NCBI GenBank assembly: GCA_002389265.1
Contig: DGOD01000387.1
Location: 1-7,925, forward strand
Origin: Gammaproteobacteria bacterium UBA4475
GTDB taxonomy: Bacteria; Pseudomonadota; Gammaproteobacteria; Pseudomonadales; Azotimanducaceae
DNA: 7,925 nt
Direction of reading: 5' to 3'
The translations under genes were made by a program, and so were the position numbers. The stretch's first letter is position 1. Every line of letters starts with the position of its first letter. The notes beneath the pieces were generated by a model, which was given only the letters and a program-made list of their open reading frames with translations, did no database searches and had not been told where the DNA came from. Below are positions 4,787 through 7,925 of this stretch, one piece after another.

Positions 4787-6514
4787 TCAGACTTCGGCCA
4801 AGTCCTTCAGTGCAATATCCGTAGAAAAATACACATTGCCTTTCATATTCGCAAAAAACTCAGTCTCTTTCAGCTTATCCATCACCGAGCCTTTGACTTC
4901 CGCCAGGTGCAGCGTGACACCAACTTCGGCCAGGCTATCCTGTAATAGCTCGAGCATTTCCAGACCACTAGTATCAATAAAATTAGCCGAACTACAAATC
5001 AAAATGACATGTTTGATCGCCGGCGAGTCGGCTATCTTGTTAAACAGGAAGACCTCGATATAGCGCGTATTAACGAAGTAGATGCTCTCATCGACTCGCA
5101 ATGCAAGAACTTGCGGTGAAGTCTCGACCTCGTAACGTAAAACGTTGCGAAAGGTTTCCGTGTTGCCGACCCGCCCGACAACGGCAATGTGGGGTTTGCT
5201 GCTGCTTCGAATGAGCAACAAAAATGAAATGGCGATGCCCACAAGAATACCGGTCTCGACCCCGAGCACGAGGACTGCGAGAAACGTACAGGCGAAGGTC
5301 ACCGAATCAATTCGATTAAATTGAAATGTCTTTCGAATGTCATGCAGATCAATCAACTGGATTGCTGACATCACAATAATCGCCGACAGCACTGCTTTAG
5401 GCAGGTAATAAAACCACGGCGCAAACCAGACCAATGTAATCACCACCAATACACAGGTGACCAAAGACGCCACCGGAGTGACGGCGCCGGAGCTGAAATT
5501 AACAATAGTTCGAGCAAAACTGCCTGCAACGGGAAAGCCGCCGACCATGGCGGAACCCAGATTGGCCAGACCCAAACCGACAAGCTCCTGGTTCGGTTCG
5601 ATTTTTTCACGACGTTTGCTCGCTACTGCCGCGCCGATGGATGTACTTTCCATAAAGATCACCATCGACATCAACAACGCCGATGGCAGTAACTGTTGAA
5701 TTTCCTCAAGACTCAGATCCATTTGCGCCCATGTTGGTAATTGATTAGGGATAACGCCTACCACTGACACGCCACTGCTCTGAATCAGACCCATTGACCA
5801 GACAATAGCAACAGAAATGATCACAGCGTACATAGGCGCCGATTTCACCAGGCTACCGATCCAGCGCGCGTGGATGCCGGTGGATTGCAACAGCGCTTCA
5901 AGATGATGACGACAAAACCATAAGAGAAACATAGCCCCGATAGCGATACTCATGGCCGCCAAATTGAGACTATCCACACCACTGGCAACGTGTTGCAGCA
6001 CCGCCACAACGGCAGTACCAGGGGGCGCAGACAGCCCGAGAATAGACGGAATTTGGTTAGTGATAATCAATATCGCCGCGGCAGTGATAAATCCGGTAAC
6101 CACCGCGTGGCTGAGAAAGCTGACCACAGCGCCAAAGTTGACAATCCTTAAAAGCACCAACACTCCGCCGGTGACCATGGCCAACTTCGAAGCGAGCAAC
6201 GTGTATTCAAGGGTCCCGGGGGTTTGAAATGCAGAGACAGACTCAAGGCTCATCATCGCCAGGATTGCTGTTGGCCCTACTGCCAACGTGCGGCAACTAC
6301 CAAAGGCGGCATAACACAACAGCGCCATAATCGCCGCATACAGGCCAGTCTCAGCCGGCAACCCAGCCAGAAAGGCATAGGCAATAACCTGCGGCACGGT
6401 AATAAACAAGACGACGATTCCCGCAACCAGATCGGCTCGAAAAGCTTCGCCGTTATACTCAGGCCACCACTGCATAACGGGCAGAAGATGAGTTAACCAA
6501 CGTTTCAACAACAT
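4787..6514 (-). CDS. SulP family anion permease with STAS domain
   Basis: This is an inner-membrane transporter of 575 residues. SulP proteins carry sulfate, bicarbonate or other anions, usually with H+ or Na+; the substrate cannot be decided from the sequence. The N-terminal core (about 25-435) has a run of hydrophobic helices. Family landmarks are RADLVAGIVVLFITVPQ (27-43), LAGLPAETGLYAA, SCRTLAVGPTAI, and GGFPVAGSFARTIVNFSSGA, matching the segment that carries the anion-site region in the family. The C-terminal STAS domain (about 455-575) includes ANFIDTSGLEML with Asp514-Thr-Ser516-Gly, the position phosphorylated in anti-sigma antagonists. No Shine-Dalgarno precedes the ATG. Instead, TATGATAAT (6521-6529, read on the - strand) lies very close to it, so a leaderless or nearly leaderless transcript is possible; otherwise the gene is read through from the SGNH gene 73 bp upstream. 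Confidence 0.95.
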   Translation of the reverse strand: MLLKRWLTHLLPVMQWWPEYNGEAFRADLVAGIVVLFITVPQVIAYAFLAGLPAETGLYAAIMALLCYAAFGSCRTLAVGPTAILAMMSLESVSAFQTPGTLEYTLLASKLAMVTGGVLVLLRIVNFGAVVSFLSHAVVTGFITAAAILIITNQIPSILGLSAPPGTAVVAVLQHVASGVDSLNLAAMSIAIGAMFLLWFCRHHLEALLQSTGIHARWIGSLVKSAPMYAVIISVAIVWSMGLIQSSGVSVVGVIPNQLPTWAQMDLSLEEIQQLLPSALLMSMVIFMESTSIGAAVASKRREKIEPNQELVGLGLANLGSAMVGGFPVAGSFARTIVNFSSGAVTPVASLVTCVLVVITLVWFAPWFYYLPKAVLSAIIVMSAIQLIDLHDIRKTFQFNRIDSVTFACTFLAVLVLGVETGILVGIAISFLLLIRSSSKPHIAVVGRVGNTETFRNVLRYEVETSPQVLALRVDESIYFVNTRYIEVFLFNKIADSPAIKHVILICSSANFIDTSGLEMLELLQDSLAEVGVTLHLAEVKGSVMDKLKETEFFANMKGNVYFSTDIALKDLAEV

Positions 6515-6587
6515 AGTGGAATTATCATATAAACAACAGTAGGAGAAAAGGTAGACGCAGTCGCGAGCAAGATCGAGCTATGACTGA

Positions 6588-7364
6588 TCATTTTACGTCT
6601 AAGTTTACCGGTAGCACTTCCTGAGTTGAACCCTTAACTGGCGAATTCAGCAACTCCCCGAATTGTAACGACAGCGCTGTGGCCAGCGATTCACAGGCTA
6701 GTGGGCCCGGATGATAGCCGTCAGGGGCGAGTTGCTGCGCCTGAAAATCGATGGCGGTATCGAACCAGTAAATGTCTGTGAGCAATTTCGCTGCTTGTTG
6801 CAAGGTCTGATCCAATAGTCGAGCGCGAACACCGAGCGCGAATCTCAGCGGTTGTGGCAAGGCCGAAAACTGACCCAGCGGTGGAATTCCCAGAAACACG
6901 ATCGGTGCGCTAAAGCGCAATTTCAATTCGGCAATCAGGTGCGTAACTTCCCATTGCCATCGTGTCACTGACGTTAGATGAGACACATCATTGACCCCAA
7001 TAGAGACCAACACCAGGTCGGGCTCAACGCCGTCCATTAGCGGTAAACGGGCAATTAAATCTCGGACCCGGTCGCCATTACGGCCCTGGGTTTGCCATAA
7101 TATTGGCCGACTATTCTGTTGATGTAGTTTAAGTGCGAATTGCCCAGTCAGGGCCTCCTCGACATGAGTGACACCTACACCTTCGATAACTGAATCGCCG
7201 ATCCCCAGTAACAGCAGCGAACTTGAACTCTCGCCAAACCTGCCGCTACTTGGTCCTCGCGCAGTGGGCAAGGCCACCGTTCGAACTCTGACCAGCAGGC
7301 CCTGTAGCACCAGCAGCGGCGCGAGAAACAGACACAAGGTCCATAGAACAGTCAATCGCAGCAT
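6588..7364 (-). CDS. SGNH/GDSL-family hydrolase with N-terminal membrane anchor
   Basis: The protein has 258 residues. Residues about 4-25 are strongly hydrophobic (LTVLWTLCLFLAPLLVLQGLL), a signal anchor or uncleaved signal that places the enzyme at the inner membrane facing the periplasm. The SGNH blocks are visible: Ser58 in GIGDSVIEG (block I), Gly94 or Gly97 in QGRNGDRV (block II), Asn125 in SIGVNDV (block III), and Asp215/His218 in PDGYHPG (block V). These give a Ser-Asp-His triad with Gly/Asn oxyanion contacts. Family members are esterases, lysophospholipases, thioesterases or carbohydrate deacetylases; which one applies cannot be told. Only a weak AAGG precedes the ATG. It is the first gene of the - strand block and diverges from the B12-regulated gene; the shared spacer is 463 bp including the riboswitch. 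Confidence 0.92.
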   Translation of the reverse strand: MLRLTVLWTLCLFLAPLLVLQGLLVRVRTVALPTARGPSSGRFGESSSSLLLLGIGDSVIEGVGVTHVEEALTGQFALKLHQQNSRPILWQTQGRNGDRVRDLIARLPLMDGVEPDLVLVSIGVNDVSHLTSVTRWQWEVTHLIAELKLRFSAPIVFLGIPPLGQFSALPQPLRFALGVRARLLDQTLQQAAKLLTDIYWFDTAIDFQAQQLAPDGYHPGPLACESLATALSLQFGELLNSPVKGSTQEVLPVNLDVK

Positions 7365-7454
7365 AGGGAGCCTTGGCCATGGTTATCAATTAGAGGTTGG
7401 AGTCTGTGCCTATCTGGCGCTAAATCAGGGTCACGCACTGGGTGACAGTATGAG

Positions 7455-7471
7455 CATGAAGGCGTTTCATG
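7455..7471. promoter_or_regulatory. Palindrome between divergent genes (possible operator)
   Basis: CATGAA (7455-7460) and TTCATG (7466-7471) form perfect 6-bp arms around a 5-base spacer. They are centred about 30 bases upstream of the -35 box of the riboswitch promoter, and about 100 bases from the divergent SGNH start. A second weaker pair, GTCAC/GTGAC, lies at 7430-7446. The arrangement suits a dimeric regulator, but no regulator gene is in view and chance is not excluded. Confidence 0.3.
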
Positions 7472-7492
7472 ACCAATGCAAAGAAAACTTCG

Positions 7493-7521
7493 TTGACCCG
7501 AGTAGAAAGGACGCCTATTCT
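7493..7521 (+). promoter_or_regulatory. Sigma70-type promoter for the riboswitch transcript
   Basis: TTGACC (7493-7498) and TATTCT (7516-7521) are separated by exactly 17 bases. Transcription would begin near 7528, about ten bases before the first conserved base of the aptamer, as expected for a riboswitch leader. This is the best promoter match in the window. Confidence 0.75.
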
Positions 7522-7535
7522 TCGCCCGTCTTTGT

Positions 7536-7718
7536 AGAAGGTGTCCCCGCGTTTAGTGAATCTTAGACAACGGGATGAAACGGGAAGCCTGTGAAAACCT
7601 GGCACTGCCCCCGCAACGGTAAACGAGTTAGTCCATCTAAGACGCCACTGTGCCTATCGGCATGGGAAGGCAGATGAACATGAAGTTTTTCACTCGTGAG
7701 TCCGGAGACCGGCCCGCT
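7536..7718 (+). promoter_or_regulatory. Cobalamin (vitamin B12) riboswitch aptamer
   Basis: The class's conserved core elements appear in order. GGT (7540-7542) can pair with the ACC of the B12 box. GGGAA is at 7582-7586, and GTGAAAACC at 7591-7599. The loop GCCCCCGCAACGGTAA is at 7607-7622. GCCACTG is at 7644-7650, followed by a TGCC-TATC-GGCA hairpin (7651-7662). GGGAAGGC is at 7664-7671, and the B12-box match GAGTCCGGAGACCGGCC is at 7698-7714. The known role is to bind adenosylcobalamin or a related cobalamin and turn down B12 uptake or synthesis genes. The next start codon is about 110 bases downstream, leaving room for an expression platform. The aptamer looks intact. The exact ends are estimates. 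Confidence 0.96.
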
Positions 7719-7760
7719 ACTCAACATCACTTTAAACACATCGCGGCGGGCGACTGTGCT

Positions 7761-7827
7761 GACCGTCTCGCGGTTTGATGCACCTCTCTGCGCAAAATCA
7801 ACCCTCGGGTGAGGGGGTGGAGGGCAT
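7761..7827 (+). promoter_or_regulatory. Riboswitch expression platform and ribosome-binding site
   Basis: GGAGGG (7819-7824) is a strong Shine-Dalgarno close to the ATG at 7828. CCCTC (7802-7806) can pair with GAGGG at 7811-7815 (loop GGGT), or alternatively with GAGGG at 7820-7824, the Shine-Dalgarno itself. CCTC at 7783-7786 is a second possible anti-Shine-Dalgarno. A small ACCG-TCTCG-CGGT hairpin (7762-7774) has only TTT after it, poor for an intrinsic terminator. The pattern favours control of translation initiation; this is inferred by eye without folding. Confidence 0.55.
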
Positions 7828-7925
7828 ATGACAATTCGAATTTATTCCAAGGTAATCTACCCGCTCACGTTACTATTGACAGTAGCCTGCAATACTGCCG
7901 CTGATGCGACTATTCCATCGCAGAC
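7828..7925 (+). CDS. B12-regulated exported protein, N-terminus only (probable TonB-dependent receptor)
   Basis: Only 32 codons fall inside the window and the gene runs off the right edge. The start is MTIRIYSK, then a hydrophobic stretch (VIYPLTLLLTVA), then CNTAADATIPSQ. This is a signal peptide with one early Arg and one Lys and a plausible signal peptidase I site after ADA. The Cys at 21 is preceded by TVA, a poor lipobox, so a lipoprotein is possible but less likely. The start is fixed by GGAGGG just upstream. In Gram-negative bacteria an exported protein behind a cobalamin riboswitch is most often the outer-membrane B12 receptor BtuB. That identity rests on context, because neither the TonB box nor the plug domain is in view. 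Confidence 0.8.
   Translation, partial: MTIRIYSKVIYPLTLLLTVACNTAADATIPSQ

Noticed and set aside
4307..4945. 212-codon open frame on the + strand
   Set aside because: It lies antisense across the dienelactone hydrolase gene and the end of the SulP gene, both of which have complete motifs. It has no domain of its own.
1113..7412. GTCTGTGCCTA shared by the 12-bp repeat (1113-1123) and the spacer at 7402-7412
   Set aside because: Eleven matching bases with little similarity beyond them, in unrelated contexts, is not enough for a dispersed repeat family.
7168..7566. 132-codon + strand frame over the SGNH gene start and the spacer
   Set aside because: It is antisense to a clear SGNH gene, then crosses the riboswitch promoter and the start of the aptamer. 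Its composition is Ser/Pro-rich and not protein-family-like.

Overview
The window reads as chromosome of a Gram-negative gammaproteobacterium with a GC content a little above half. The evidence for this is a proteobacterial-type glyoxalase II, a periplasm-facing enzyme, an export-signal gene behind a proteobacterial-style cobalamin riboswitch, and dense gene packing. Genus cannot be fixed from this sequence. No phage, transposase, CRISPR array, tRNA or rRNA was seen.

Left part (1-1500). An AT-rich leader with two short 10-bp tandem repeats and nested inverted repeats precedes a + strand gene for a two-domain protein: SRPBCC fold first, Rieske [2Fe-2S] domain second. Beyond it, on the - strand, is a 37-residue single-span membrane protein with a good ribosome-binding site. 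A doubtful 85-codon frame sits upstream of it and meets it at an ATGA overlap. A 12-bp triplicated repeat covers the small gene's end and supplies three in-frame stops.

Middle part (1500-3000, + strand). A NUDIX hydrolase strongly resembling eukaryotic MTH1 (8-oxo-dGTP sanitising) is followed by gloB (glyoxalase II). Both fit a theme of coping with damaged or reactive metabolites.

The - strand block (2982-7364) is transcribed in the order SGNH/GDSL hydrolase, SulP anion permease with STAS domain, dienelactone-hydrolase-family enzyme, membrane-anchored metallo-beta-lactamase-fold hydrolase. The gaps are about 73, 45 and 26 bp, so all or part of it may be one operon. Its last gene runs tail-to-tail into gloB, with stop codons overlapping by four bases. 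These are therefore two unrelated uses of the metallo-beta-lactamase fold, back to back.

Right end (7365-7925, + strand). A divergent intergenic region holds a near-consensus sigma70 promoter, a complete cobalamin (B12) riboswitch aptamer, an expression platform with possible anti-Shine-Dalgarno pairing, and the first 32 codons of an exported protein. A TonB-dependent B12 receptor is the most likely identity, but the gene is cut by the window edge.

Most of the content belongs to recognisable families. The least ordinary items are the inverted-order SRPBCC-Rieske fusion, the 37-residue membrane protein with its triplicated stop repeat, and the MTH1-like bacterial NUDIX protein. I see no convincing evidence of a wholly new multi-gene system.
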